A stretch of 64,000 nucleotides of DNA, from positions 524,001 through 588,000 of the forward strand of contig NZ_AVBI01000001.1 in the NCBI RefSeq assembly GCF_000498475.1. The letters are read 5' to 3'. Source of the stretch: Flavobacterium cauense R2A-7 (GTDB taxonomy: Bacteria > Bacteroidota > Bacteroidia > Flavobacteriales > Flavobacteriaceae). Position numbers and translations under genes: made by a program. Of this stretch, positions 32,013-41,539 are shown in pieces (position 1 is the first letter of the stretch; every line of letters begins with the position of its first letter). The notes under the pieces are model-generated. The model made no database searches. It was not told the DNA's origin and saw nothing but the letters and a program-made list of their open reading frames with translations.

Positions 32013-34001
32013 TTAATGATGATGACTACGGTCTTTTATACGATGTAAATTAATTTCTGCCGGCGGATGAATCAAAATCGGGTACTGTTCCACCTTTACG
32101 GAACTACTGTCCAATCCAAATGCCTGTTCTTCTGATAAACTAATTTTTTTCAGAAGGAAGTAAATATCTAAAATAATTCGTTCATACCAAGGAAAATCGT
32201 TGTCGTATGAAATAAATTTTTCTATCAGTACAAATTTAAAATCGCCAATTACGTTATTGCGCTGTAACGATTCGTAACGGCTGGTGATGTCCACTTCGCC
32301 GTTTTTCACCAAATCCTGCACTACTTTTTTGAACAGCAGGTTGATGCGTGGCGCTACCCTGAAACCAAGGTAAAAATCCACACGGATGATGTCGTCTTTT
32401 TCGATTTCGCGCACACGGTATTCCATTTCATACGGTTCATCGGTTACATTTACGTGAACAAACCAATAAATATCAGCGCGTTTCGGGCGTTTTTGTATAA
32501 TCGAATATACAATTTTTGATTCAATTTCATCACTCATCCCTGCATTGGTTAAATACACCAGATGCGTAGCATATTTTGGGATCGAAAGATCGTTGCTCAA
32601 ATCGGAAATCACTTTTTTGAAGTTATCAATTTTAACAAATTCGGTATACTCTTTTCGGATCTTTTTCGCCGTAAACCAAACCACCATTACAAAGGCCAGC
32701 AATCCGGCGATGAACACCGAAACATAACCGCCGTGAGGGAATTTGTCGATATTGGCAATGAAGAACGAAATTTCAATGGAAAGGTATGTGGCCAAAACTA
32801 AAACGATGAAAAACGGATTGTAACGTTTTAGGACCATGAAGAACCCTAACAAAATAGTGGTCATGATCATACACAAAACAATGGCCAAACCATAAGCAGC
32901 TTCCATGTTTCCGGATTCTTCGAAATGCACTACGATGAAGACACAGCCGATGAACAACAACCAGTTGATGGACGGAATGTACAATTGTCCTTTCAGTTCG
33001 GTTGGGTATTTCACTTTTACTTTTGGCCATAAATTCAAGCGCATCGCTTCGGAAATCAGGGTGAATGAACCGCTGATTAAGGCTTGAGACGCAATAACCG
33101 CAGCCGAAGTCGCAATGGCGATTCCGAACGGTAAGAACCAATCCGGCATTACCAGATAAAACGGGTTCCCGGGATTGCTTGCGTTTCCGCTTAATTCGGT
33201 AAGTGTTTTTCCGCTGTTGGCAATCAGATAAGCACCTTGTCCGAAATAGTTGATGACCAACATGGTTTTTACGAAAATCCAGCTGATGCGGATGTTTTTA
33301 ATCCCGCAATGTCCCAAGTCACTGTACAATGCTTCGGCACCGGTGGTACAAAGGAACACATACCCCAACACATAAAAACCTTCGTGGTGTACTTTGAGTA
33401 AATGAATGGCATAGTAAGGATTCAGCGCTTTTAGAACGGAAATGTTTCCGAAAAGATGAATTGCGCCCAAAACGCCCAACATTCCAAACCAAAGCAGCAT
33501 CATCGGACCGAAAAACTTCCCGACAAATTTGGTTCCGAAACGCTGTATGAAAAAGAGAATGAACAGGATAGCGATAACAATCGGAATCGTGTTTAAATCG
33601 TGGTTATAGGTTTTCAGTCCTTCAATAGCCGAAGAAACCGAGATAGGCGGTGTGATGATTCCATCCGCCAAAAGCGCACTTCCTCCGATAATGGCAGGAA
33701 CAATAAGCCATTTTTTCTTGAGTTTTTTGACTAAAGTATACAGTGAAAAAATCCCACCTTCCCCTTTGTTGTCAGCTCTAAGGGTTAGGATAACATATTT
33801 GAAAGTAGTTTGTAGGGTTAAAGTCCAGAAAATACAGGAAATAGCACCCAAAACAACATCGGGATTAATCGCCTGTTTGCCAACAATGGCTTTCATTACG
33901 TAAAGCGGCGACGTACCGATGTCGCCGTAAATAATCCCTAAGGTTACAATTAAACCGCCTAAAGTTAATTTGTTCAGATGGTTACTGCTGTGTGAACTCA
34001 C
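32013..34001 (-). CDS. kup: KUP/HAK-type potassium uptake protein
   Basis: 662-residue inner-membrane K+/H+ symporter. The N-terminal signature GGLIVTLGIIYGDIGTSPLYV is diagnostic of Kup. About twelve hydrophobic helices occupy residues 10-450, and a cytoplasmic C-terminal domain of about 200 residues follows. The C-terminal end is His/Arg-rich (RIKDRSHHH). Full length (E. coli Kup 622). It is the first of a probable three-gene minus-strand unit with the two OmpA proteins. Confidence 0.96.
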   Translation of the reverse strand: MSSHSSNHLNKLTLGGLIVTLGIIYGDIGTSPLYVMKAIVGKQAINPDVVLGAISCIFWTLTLQTTFKYVILTLRADNKGEGGIFSLYTLVKKLKKKWLIVPAIIGGSALLADGIITPPISVSSAIEGLKTYNHDLNTIPIVIAILFILFFIQRFGTKFVGKFFGPMMLLWFGMLGVLGAIHLFGNISVLKALNPYYAIHLLKVHHEGFYVLGYVFLCTTGAEALYSDLGHCGIKNIRISWIFVKTMLVINYFGQGAYLIANSGKTLTELSGNASNPGNPFYLVMPDWFLPFGIAIATSAAVIASQALISGSFTLISEAMRLNLWPKVKVKYPTELKGQLYIPSINWLLFIGCVFIVVHFEESGNMEAAYGLAIVLCMIMTTILLGFFMVLKRYNPFFIVLVLATYLSIEISFFIANIDKFPHGGYVSVFIAGLLAFVMVVWFTAKKIRKEYTEFVKIDNFKKVISDLSNDLSIPKYATHLVYLTNAGMSDEIESKIVYSIIQKRPKRADIYWFVHVNVTDEPYEMEYRVREIEKDDIIRVDFYLGFRVAPRINLLFKKVVQDLVKNGEVDITSRYESLQRNNVIGDFKFVLIEKFISYDNDFPWYERIILDIYFLLKKISLSEEQAFGLDSSSVKVEQYPILIHPPAEINLHRIKDRSHHH

Positions 34002-34070
34002 TTTTTGAAAATTTAAATATGCACAAAATTATCATAAAAAAGATAGCGGAAACGAAAAACCGCATTAAAT

Positions 34071-35711
34071 TTAATTTTTCAGAATTTTATTATATTCTGC
34101 CGTATTGTTTAATACGGTTACCGCTTTGCTGATTTCAGGATTGCTTTTGGTGTAATACTGGTACAATCCTTCACGGTATTGGTATCTTTTTATGATTTCG
34201 TCCAACAGTAAATCTTTAATTTCCGCTTTGTTTTTCTCCAGTTCTTTTTCTTCACTGCGTTGGAGCGCAGTAAGCAATTGTTGGTATTCCGCTTTAATCG
34301 ATTCGTCGATTTTTTCTTTTTTGGCAATTTCCAATGTGTTTTTCAGTGCGATTTCGGTTTCGGTATCCAATTGGAAGTTGTCCTTTTTCAGGAAGGCTTT
34401 AAAGGCTTCGAAATCAGCATCGGTTAACGTCGGGATTGTGGTTCCCAGATTTGGATGTTTGTAGAAATAATCGGTGGCGAAATTGAAAATCCCGTCGCTT
34501 TTTAATAAGGCAGCAGCAATGGTACTTTGTTTGGCTTCGGCCAGTTCCACATCGGGTTGGATGCCACCGCCGTCGTAAACGGTTCTTCCTTTTCGGGTTT
34601 TAAAAGCGTTGTAATTTTTAGATTCGGTACGAATGGCTTTTCCGTCCTTGTCTTTGTGTGCATAATCCAAAGCCTGTATGCAACGTCCGGAAGGCGTATA
34701 ATATCTTGAAATGGTTACTTTTACCTGCGTGCCGTAGGTTAGATCCAGTGGGCGTTGCACCAACCCTTTTCCGAAACTTCTCGTTCCTACAATCACCGCT
34801 CTGTCCAAATCCTGTAATGCACCGGCTACAATTTCGGAAGCCGAAGCACTTTTACCATCCACTAAAACGACCAACGGAATTTCCAGATCGATTGGGTTTT
34901 TCTGCGTTTTGTAGGTATTGTTGTGTTTGTCGGTTTTGGATTTTGTAGTTACAATTACCTCATTTTGCGGTACGAAAAGATTGCAGATGTTCACCGCTTC
35001 GTGCAACAAACCACCTGGATTTCCGCGTAAATCAAGGATAATTTTGGTAGCGCCTTCCCCTTTTAACTTGGTTAATGCGTCTTTCACTTCGGTTGAAGCT
35101 TTGGCATTGAATTGCGACAATACGATGTACCCCGTAGTTTTATCCGAAAGCAAGGAATAAAAAGGAACCGCTTTTACATCCACTTCATCCAGAATGATTT
35201 GAGTGGTAAGGAGTTTTCCCTGACGTTTGTATTTGATGTCGACTTTGGTATTTTTTGCCCCGCGTAAAAGCGTTCCGGCATCTTCTTTGAAATCCACCAG
35301 GTTCACATCGCCAATCTGAATGATTTCATCTCCGGCTTTCAATCCGGCTTTGTCGGCCGGGAAATTTTTATAGGGCTCCACTACAATCAAACGACCATCT
35401 TTGCGGTTAATCATGGCGCCAATTCCTGTGTATTCTCCGGTGGAATTGATTTTAAAACGCGCCACATCCTGCTCGTTGAAGTAGTTCGTGTACGGATCCA
35501 AATCGGCCAACATGCTTTTGATGGCTTTGTCCATCAGTTCGCCCGGATTCACTTCGTCTACGTAATTCTGATTCACGGTTTTAAAAAGCGTGGTGAAGAT
35601 TTCAATTTGTTTGGCGATTTCAAAAAAGTCCTGTTTGAAACTTACGCCCACAAACAAAAATCCGCTGGCCAATACCGGGATAACGTATCTTTTTTTCAGT
35701 AATGATGTCAT
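34071..35711 (-). CDS. S41 family C-terminal processing peptidase (CtpA/Prc-like)
   Basis: 546-residue periplasmic serine protease. An N-terminal membrane anchor or uncleaved signal (YVIPVLASGFLFVGVSF, about residues 9-25) is followed by a PDZ domain (about 95-170) and the S41 catalytic core. The catalytic Ser is in the VDGKSASASEIVAGALQDLD block, and the catalytic Lys in GTRSFGKGLVQ. A C-terminal helical tail (about 400-546) follows. The start at 35711 is chosen because upstream in-frame sequence lies inside the DUF4349 gene. Only 2 bp separate it from that gene, suggesting co-transcription. Confidence 0.94.
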   Translation of the reverse strand: MTSLLKKRYVIPVLASGFLFVGVSFKQDFFEIAKQIEIFTTLFKTVNQNYVDEVNPGELMDKAIKSMLADLDPYTNYFNEQDVARFKINSTGEYTGIGAMINRKDGRLIVVEPYKNFPADKAGLKAGDEIIQIGDVNLVDFKEDAGTLLRGAKNTKVDIKYKRQGKLLTTQIILDEVDVKAVPFYSLLSDKTTGYIVLSQFNAKASTEVKDALTKLKGEGATKIILDLRGNPGGLLHEAVNICNLFVPQNEVIVTTKSKTDKHNNTYKTQKNPIDLEIPLVVLVDGKSASASEIVAGALQDLDRAVIVGTRSFGKGLVQRPLDLTYGTQVKVTISRYYTPSGRCIQALDYAHKDKDGKAIRTESKNYNAFKTRKGRTVYDGGGIQPDVELAEAKQSTIAAALLKSDGIFNFATDYFYKHPNLGTTIPTLTDADFEAFKAFLKKDNFQLDTETEIALKNTLEIAKKEKIDESIKAEYQQLLTALQRSEEKELEKNKAEIKDLLLDEIIKRYQYREGLYQYYTKSNPEISKAVTVLNNTAEYNKILKN

Positions 35712-35713
35712 TT

Positions 35714-36592
35714 TCAAGTTGTTTTTCGTCGGAAGCGTCTTCGAAGGAAGAGGAACCCTGCTACGAAAATAAGTATAAAAGGCCAAACGTGTAACATTCC
35801 GAGAAAGAAAGTTGCGATGTTGTTGAAACCGCCTTTTACCGCATTGCCCATTTTTCCGAAATAGGAAACTGTGGCACCGCTTTGAAAAGGGTTAGAAGTG
35901 TACATTTCCAAATTGACCGTGCTCATCGAAACCTGATTTTTCAGGTATTTTAAGCGACCTTCTTTGGCTTCGATTTCTTCGCGGATCGCAGAAAGTTCTT
36001 TTTCGATTTCCAGCATTTCCGATATTTTGGAGGCTTTGGCGAGCAATTCGAAATAGCGTTTTTCCAGTATGCGTTTGGTTTTCAAACGGGCTTCCACATC
36101 AATGTATTCTTCGGTCACGTCCTCTGCTGAGATTTCTTTACGGTCAAAATGTTTCACGCCTTGACTGATTTCGGCAATAAAAGCATCGAACGATGCACTG
36201 GGCACCCGAAGGGTAATGTTTCGGTATACGGATTCATAATTTTTTCCGGATTCGTCATTTTGAACGGTCGCTTTGTATTTGACGAGGGCTTCTTTTACGT
36301 GAGCAAATGATTCGTCAAGGTTGCCGGTTTCAAAGCGTAGGTTTGCGGTTTTGATGATTTTGGGTTGCAGCGGTTTTTCTGCAGACATATCTTCCGAAAC
36401 ATCCCTGTCGGCATCCATTATGGCCTCTTCTTTTGGCGGTGGCGGAAGGCTTGCTTCCATGGTAACTTCTTCGACGGCAGCTTCTACCGCTTCCTCATTT
36501 TTGGAAACTGTTATCATTCGGTCTTCCGAAACGGCATCTTTGCAGGCCATCGGAATCAGTAATAAGGCTAAGTAAAGGAATAACGTTCTCAT
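35714..36592 (-). CDS. DUF4349 lipoprotein
   Basis: 292-residue predicted lipoprotein. The signal MRTLFLYLALLLIPMAC carries the lipid-modified Cys at 17. A low-complexity Glu/Val/Ala linker follows, then the DUF4349 domain (about 80-240) with SEDVTEEYIDVEARLKTKRI and a coiled coil, and a C-terminal transmembrane helix (about 262-282, WPFILIFVAGFLFL) with a basic tail. Having both a lipid anchor and a C-terminal helix is usual in this family. Function unknown. It forms a unit with the downstream S41 protease. Confidence 0.85.
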   Translation of the reverse strand: MRTLFLYLALLLIPMACKDAVSEDRMITVSKNEEAVEAAVEEVTMEASLPPPPKEEAIMDADRDVSEDMSAEKPLQPKIIKTANLRFETGNLDESFAHVKEALVKYKATVQNDESGKNYESVYRNITLRVPSASFDAFIAEISQGVKHFDRKEISAEDVTEEYIDVEARLKTKRILEKRYFELLAKASKISEMLEIEKELSAIREEIEAKEGRLKYLKNQVSMSTVNLEMYTSNPFQSGATVSYFGKMGNAVKGGFNNIATFFLGMLHVWPFILIFVAGFLFLRRRFRRKTT

Positions 36593-36654
36593 AAGCTTTT
36601 GGTTTTAAGGTAGTAACGCAAAAGCAGCTGAAAAAAGTACGCTTTATTCAGAAA

Positions 36655-37038
36655 TTATTTACTCTCAGATTTGGTGGCTTCCACAAACTTCTGAAACAAC
36701 TGAATCGTTTTTTCGTTGATTTCGGAATAGGTGAGCTTGTCTTTGGTTTGGTAGAAAAACATGAAAGCATACGGTTGTACCATGTTTTCCAAAAGCAATT
36801 CTTTGTTCAGACGATAGGTTTCACGCAGTACCCGTTTGAAATAATTGCGGTCTACCGCTTTTTTGAAGTATTTTTTGGAAACCGAAACGCCAAATTTAAT
36901 GCGTTCTTCATTTTCCAAAACAGCAGGAACATACACCAACCGCAACGGATATTTCGATACCGATTTCCCTTCGGAAAACAGTAAATCGATGGTGGTTTTG
37001 CTTTTGAGCTTTTCGTGCTTCGGGTAGGTGTTCTTCAT
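36655..37038 (-). CDS. rnpA: Ribonuclease P protein component
   Basis: 127-residue basic protein that assists the RNase P RNA in tRNA 5'-end maturation. The core motif DRNYFKRVLRETYRL matches the RNxxKR(x)xRE signature, with the central strand RLVYVPAVLENEERIKFGVSVSKKYFKKAV. The ATG at 37038 is chosen over an in-frame one at 37062 because the promoter box TATCTTTG (37045-37052) lies between them. rpmH, the usual neighbour near oriC, is not adjacent. Confidence 0.95.
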   Translation of the reverse strand: MKNTYPKHEKLKSKTTIDLLFSEGKSVSKYPLRLVYVPAVLENEERIKFGVSVSKKYFKKAVDRNYFKRVLRETYRLNKELLLENMVQPYAFMFFYQTKDKLTYSEINEKTIQLFQKFVEATKSESK

Positions 37039-37044
37039 TTCGGG

Positions 37045-37052
37045 CAAAGATA
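37045..37052 (-). promoter_or_regulatory. -7 promoter box for rnpA, leaderless arrangement
   Basis: Minus-strand TATCTTTG, 6 nt before the rnpA ATG, implying an extremely short or absent 5' leader. Confidence 0.5.
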
Positions 37053-37287
37053 CGAAGTTCAACTCCGAAATGAAAATGCTATTCCGGATTGCCTTTTTTT
37101 CTTTTTATCGGGATGTTGTGCCGCTTGGCGATATTAACTTTTGAAATTTAGGTGCGTTTCACTTTTTTTGTAAATTTAGAGGTAAGATATTGATATATAA
37201 TGTTTTATAATTTCAATAAATGTAATTGGTTTCCGTTTTTTTTACAGAAAACAAGTATGGAAAATGTTCAAAATAACTCGACAAATT

Positions 37288-37704
37288 ATGAAAACAGCAA
37301 GACAAACCGGTATCTGGATTGACTCATCGAGAGCGATTTTGGTTACCCTTCAGGACGGAAAAGAAAAAGTTACCGAAGTAGATTCCTCTATGGAAAACCG
37401 CATTTATCACGATCACGGCGGAAATAAAGGCGCCTTTATGGGGCGACAGCATGTAAACGATGAGCGCAAATTTGAAGCCCGACGCAAGCATCAGCTGCAT
37501 GATTTTTTGGAAGATGTGGTCAATCATACCAAATATGCGGATGAATTGTATGTTTTTGGCCCGGCCGAAACCAAAACCGAACTCAGCAAAATGATTAATG
37601 AATCCAAATCGAATATTTCAGCCAAATTGAAAGCGGTGGAAAGCGCGGATAAAATGAGCCTGAATGAGATTGTGGCCAAGGTTAAGAAATTCTACCTGCA
37701 TTAA
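37288..37704 (+). CDS. Small conserved protein of unknown function (baeRF/host-attachment-like)
   Basis: 138-residue soluble protein that I do not firmly recognise. The order is an N-terminal strand GIWIDSSRAILVTLQDG, a His/Gly-rich middle (YHDHGGNKGAFMGRQH), a helix, the strand YADELYVFGPAETKTELSKMI, and a Lys-rich C-terminal helix. This resembles the eRF1-domain-like 'host attachment' and baeRF families (GPAxxK motif). The ATG at 37288 is preferred over one at 37264. A single gene with a shared downstream terminator. Confidence 0.65.
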   Translation: MKTARQTGIWIDSSRAILVTLQDGKEKVTEVDSSMENRIYHDHGGNKGAFMGRQHVNDERKFEARRKHQLHDFLEDVVNHTKYADELYVFGPAETKTELSKMINESKSNISAKLKAVESADKMSLNEIVAKVKKFYLH

Positions 37705-37707
37705 AAT

Positions 37708-37741
37708 AAAAAACCGCAACTCATTAAGTTGCGGTTTTTTT
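37708..37741. terminator. Bidirectional terminator
   Basis: 14-bp stem AAAAAACCGCAACT / AGTTGCGGTTTTTT between convergent genes. Confidence 0.9.
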
Positions 37742-37755
37742 ATGGTTTTCGGTAT

Positions 37756-39630
37756 TTATTTCGAATAACTGTTATTGGTTTTGTTGATATCTGCCATCAG
37801 TTCTTTCGGATCGATGACGATGGATTTGATGTTTCCTTTTTCCTTGTTGATAGTAAACTCAAATGTTGGATAGGCCCAATCCCAGCCCTCGGTAACCGTT
37901 CGGTTAACATTCGGGAACGGGTTGTCTTTGGTCCAGCGCATTAAGGTTTGCGGGATATATACACTTTCCTGAGTACCGTCTTCATAAGTGACCATAATGT
38001 CTAACGGCATGGGCATTCTCCCGATTCTTTCCAAAGTAACTTTGGTGGTTTTTCCGTTTTCGTCTACCGCTTTAATGCCGTAATCGATGGTGTTGGTGGT
38101 TTTCGTCCATTCCATTAAATACCAGTCTAAATTGGCTCCCGAAACTTTTTCCGCCGTATGCTTGATGTCGTTTGGCGTTGGATGTGTCATTTTGAAATCG
38201 GCATAATATCTTTTGATGGTTTTCATCATATTGTCTTTTCCGATGAGGTATTCCAATTGCGACAGGAAAATATTCCCTTTGCTGTACGCCTGAATGCTGT
38301 ACGGACGGTTTTCGTCGTAACGGTCGGAATGCGTGGTTTGCGGTTGTTCTTTCCCTGATTTTACCAACATAAAATAACCTTTATAGGAATCGGCATGTGG
38401 GTTTTCCACTTTTTTATCGGCGATTTCATTTAAGCCGTAGTTTTCCAGCCAGGTGGTGAAACCTTCATCCATCCAGCCGTTTTTTGCTTCGTTGGATGCC
38501 AATACGTGTTGGAACCAGGAATGCGCCATTTCGTGTGCGGTAACCCCTAATAATCCATCGAAAGTACCTTCGCCCAGAATCAGCGTACACATGGCATACT
38601 CCATACCGCCATCGCCTCCCTGAATAACCGAATATTGGTCGTACGGATATTTTCCAACCGTTGTGTTGTAAATTTCCATTAAGCGTACCGTTGCCGGTTG
38701 CAGTTTTTTCCAGTTGTCGATAATTTTCGGATTGTTTTTGTACAGAAAATGGATGGTTGCACCACCCGGAACCTGAGCTATGTCGTGCAGATACTCTTTA
38801 TCGGCCGCCCAAGTAAAATCATGTACGTTTGGCGCGATAAAATGCCAGGTTAAAGTTTTTGGTTTTTTAGGATGATTTACAATTACACCAGAATCCTGAT
38901 AGCCATAACCGATTTCATTTTTATTTTGAAGATAGCCGGTTCCGCCCAAAATATAGTCTTTCGCGATGGTAATTTTTACGTCGAAATTCCCCCAAACGCC
39001 ATGAAATTCACGGGCAATGTAAGGATCGGCCTGCCAGCCTTCGAAATCGTATTCGGCCATCTTTGGGTACCATTGCGACATGGAAAGTTCCACACCTTCT
39101 TTGTTGTTGCGTCCGGAACGTCGGATTTGTACCGGCACTTGTCCGTTAAAATCCATGGTGAATGTAGCGGAACTGTTTGGTACAATTGGTTTTGCTAAGT
39201 CGACTTCCAGAATGGTTCCGACCACTTTATTGGCAGCGTTTAAACCATCCTGTTTCAGGTTGGCAATTTTTAAATAACCGATTTCATTCGGTTTTAAGGC
39301 ACTGATGCGGCTTTCTTTCACTTCTTTGTCGCCAACTTTTACTTTGGTAACCATACGACCGTCGGGATCTTTAATCGATTTTAATCGGGCGTCCATCGCG
39401 CTGTTGGGCTGGAAAGCATTGTTGAACAAATGGAAATAAACACGACGCAAGGTGTCGGGTGAATTGTTGGTATACACCAGCGTTTGTTTTCCTTTGTACT
39501 GATACGTTTTCACGTCCATGGAAACCTCCATTTTGTAATCAGCGTGTTGTTGCCAGTAGCCCGGATTAGGGTTTTTCTGCGCCAACATTCCGCAGGAAAC
39601 AAACAGCGAAAATAAAAGATAGTTTTTCAT
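37756..39630 (-). CDS. M1-family metallopeptidase
   Basis: 624-residue secreted zinc peptidase. The signal peptide MKNYLLFSLFVSCGMLAQ is followed by an M1 N-terminal beta domain (about 25-260) and the catalytic domain. The zinc motif HEMAH is followed after exactly 18 residues by the third ligand Glu (in WMDEGF), as HExxHx18E requires. The exopeptidase motif GxMEN is changed to GGMEY, so aminopeptidase activity may differ from the canonical type. No T9SS C-terminal domain is visible. Probably periplasmic. It follows the S8 peptidase gene but is separated from it by a terminator. Confidence 0.92.
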   Translation of the reverse strand: MKNYLLFSLFVSCGMLAQKNPNPGYWQQHADYKMEVSMDVKTYQYKGKQTLVYTNNSPDTLRRVYFHLFNNAFQPNSAMDARLKSIKDPDGRMVTKVKVGDKEVKESRISALKPNEIGYLKIANLKQDGLNAANKVVGTILEVDLAKPIVPNSSATFTMDFNGQVPVQIRRSGRNNKEGVELSMSQWYPKMAEYDFEGWQADPYIAREFHGVWGNFDVKITIAKDYILGGTGYLQNKNEIGYGYQDSGVIVNHPKKPKTLTWHFIAPNVHDFTWAADKEYLHDIAQVPGGATIHFLYKNNPKIIDNWKKLQPATVRLMEIYNTTVGKYPYDQYSVIQGGDGGMEYAMCTLILGEGTFDGLLGVTAHEMAHSWFQHVLASNEAKNGWMDEGFTTWLENYGLNEIADKKVENPHADSYKGYFMLVKSGKEQPQTTHSDRYDENRPYSIQAYSKGNIFLSQLEYLIGKDNMMKTIKRYYADFKMTHPTPNDIKHTAEKVSGANLDWYLMEWTKTTNTIDYGIKAVDENGKTTKVTLERIGRMPMPLDIMVTYEDGTQESVYIPQTLMRWTKDNPFPNVNRTVTEGWDWAYPTFEFTINKEKGNIKSIVIDPKELMADINKTNNSYSK

Positions 39631-39647
39631 TTTTTTTTAAATAAAAA

Positions 39648-39667
39648 GGAAGGGAATAATCCCTTCC
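39648..39667 (-). terminator. Terminator after the S8 peptidase
   Basis: Perfect 8-bp stem GGAAGGGA / TCCCTTCC with a 4-nt loop; T-rich on the minus-strand downstream side. Confidence 0.75.
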
Positions 39668-39690
39668 GATTGTACAATGTTCAAATATAA

Positions 39691-41298
39691 TTATTTTTTT
39701 GCCATCTTGCCGGCCATTAACAAAGCGTTATAAGCGTTCACAATTTTTCCGGATTTGGAAACTTCGTTAAAAGGTTTTACTTCTTTGGCTTCTCCAACTG
39801 TAATTTTTTGGGTTAGCGTTGTTCCGGATTCCATAATAATCTGTTTAACCTGTGCAGCGGTCAGACTAGGATAGTACGAGCGGATCAAAGCAGCTACTCC
39901 GGCAACGTTTGGCGATGCCATAGACGTTCCCTGTAGGTATTGGTATGTATTGCTAGGTGTGGTAGCGTAAATTTTTTCACCCGGAGCGAAAATATCCACA
40001 CTGTTTTTTCCGTAATTCGAAAAACCGGCTACCATTTCCGAACCATAACTTGGCGCTGTTGCTCCAATGATTAAAACGTTGTTGGAGATTTCCGGTTGTC
40101 CGTCATAGGAATCGGTTGGGTATTTGTTCATCGTATCCAAATCGTACGATTCGTTTCCGGCTGCAAAGATTACCAATACATCTTTTGAAGCGGCATATTT
40201 AATGGCATCGTGTACCCAATCTCTGTGTACCGAATAGTATTTACCGAAGCTTCCGTTGATGACTTTCGCTCCGTTGTCTACCGCATAACGGATTCCTAAA
40301 GCGATGTCTTTATCATATTCGTCGCCATCCGGTACCGCGCGAACGGCCATGATGTATACGTTATTGCTTGCCACACCGTCACCACCTTTGTTGTTGTTAC
40401 GGGTTTGTGCAATGATTCCGGCTACGTGAGTACCGTGTTTAGCGCCTTTTTTCTCAGGACCGATTACGTTATTGTTGCCGTATTTTTTGTCGTTGAGGTT
40501 GTCTGGGTTGTCGCCAACCACTTTTCTTCCATCAAATTGAAGGTTCAAGTGATAATTGATTTGTCCGTACACATAGTCTTTGAATTCCTCAATTTCCTTG
40601 TCGAATTCTTCTTTGGACGTTTGTGCCAAAATCTGCATCATCATTCCTTTGTATTGCATTAACGCAGGATCGGTAGTTTCGATTTTTTTTACATCATCCA
40701 AGGTATAGTTTTTCTTTTTCAGATGATCGGCAATGGCTTTGTCACCGGCCAAGATGAAATCCACCTGCTGTTTGCCTTGCATGGCTTCCTGCATGTCTTT
40801 TTCGTGTTCGGCTTTTGCTCTTCGGTACGTTTCGGAACCATCATCGCCTTTCTTTAAAATACGGACGTATTCCATGTTTTCGTGTTCGGCATCCCCAAGG
40901 AAATTCCACCCGTGAATGTCGTCGATGTAGCCGTTATTATCATCATCTTTTCCGTTTCCGGCGATTTCTTTCGGATTGGTCCAGATGGCCGGTTTTAAAT
41001 CTTCGTGATCGATATCAATTCCCGAATCTACAACACCCACAATCACTTTTGTCCCTTTTTTGCCTTTTAGCAGTTGGGTATACGCCTTGTCTACGCTCAT
41101 TCCCGGAATAGTGTCTTTGCCTAAATCCAGATGACTCCATCGTTTTAAATCGTTTTCAGCAATTTTGCCTACCTTCATCGGCATTTTGTCAATGTTTTCG
41201 GCTGGTGTAGTAACCATATTCTGCGTACTTCCGCAGCTTGCCAATGCCAAAGCAAGTCCGGCAAACAGGTAATAAGATTTTAATATTGTCATAGTCAT
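39691..41298 (-). CDS. S8 (subtilisin-like) peptidase, lipoprotein, with a large insert
   Basis: 535-residue predicted lipoprotein protease (lipobox LALASC, Cys22). The catalytic triad is Asp91 (VVDSGIDIDHEDL), His288 (KHGTHVAG) and Ser459 (GTSMASPNVAG), with the oxyanion Asn at about 382 (AAGNE). The Asp-to-His distance is about 197 residues, against about 30-40 in subtilisins. The extra helical, charged segment (about 131-280) is an insertion of unknown role. The start could also be the ATG at 41292. Monocistronic. Confidence 0.92.
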   Translation of the reverse strand: MTMTILKSYYLFAGLALALASCGSTQNMVTTPAENIDKMPMKVGKIAENDLKRWSHLDLGKDTIPGMSVDKAYTQLLKGKKGTKVIVGVVDSGIDIDHEDLKPAIWTNPKEIAGNGKDDDNNGYIDDIHGWNFLGDAEHENMEYVRILKKGDDGSETYRRAKAEHEKDMQEAMQGKQQVDFILAGDKAIADHLKKKNYTLDDVKKIETTDPALMQYKGMMMQILAQTSKEEFDKEIEEFKDYVYGQINYHLNLQFDGRKVVGDNPDNLNDKKYGNNNVIGPEKKGAKHGTHVAGIIAQTRNNNKGGDGVASNNVYIMAVRAVPDGDEYDKDIALGIRYAVDNGAKVINGSFGKYYSVHRDWVHDAIKYAASKDVLVIFAAGNESYDLDTMNKYPTDSYDGQPEISNNVLIIGATAPSYGSEMVAGFSNYGKNSVDIFAPGEKIYATTPSNTYQYLQGTSMASPNVAGVAALIRSYYPSLTAAQVKQIIMESGTTLTQKITVGEAKEVKPFNEVSKSGKIVNAYNALLMAGKMAKK

Positions 41299-41422
41299 TT
41301 TCAGTTTTGAAATAAGTCTAAAGAATTTTAATTTGTTACAAAAGCATTAAAGATTAACCATTAATTTGAACTAATGGCAAGTTACAGTTTTATTAACTGA
41401 TTTAAATGGGAAAAATAAAAAA

Positions 41423-41453
41423 ATGAGCTTCTTTAGATAAAAAGATAGCTCAT
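41423..41453 (-). terminator. Terminator downstream of marR
   Basis: Imperfect stem ATGAGCT-TCTTT / AAAGA-T-AGCTCAT with one bulged base, followed on the minus strand by a long T-rich run. It overlaps the stop of the possible 21-codon ORF. Confidence 0.65.
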
Positions 41454-41498
41454 TGCTGTGATAACTACAGTGATTAGATATAGAACAAGCTTAATCAT
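41433..41498 (-). CDS. Possible 21-residue membrane peptide
   Basis: ATG-initiated minus-strand ORF downstream of marR encoding a very hydrophobic peptide (it starts MIKLVLYLITVV and ends SYLFI), able to form one membrane helix. The stop codon lies in the terminator stem. Too short for homology claims. It could be a real small protein or chance. Confidence 0.3.
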   Translation of the reverse strand: MIKLVLYLITVVITAMSYLFI

Positions 41499-41539
41499 AA
41501 CGGTTCGTTTTTTGATTGATGATCTTCTGACTGATGGTA

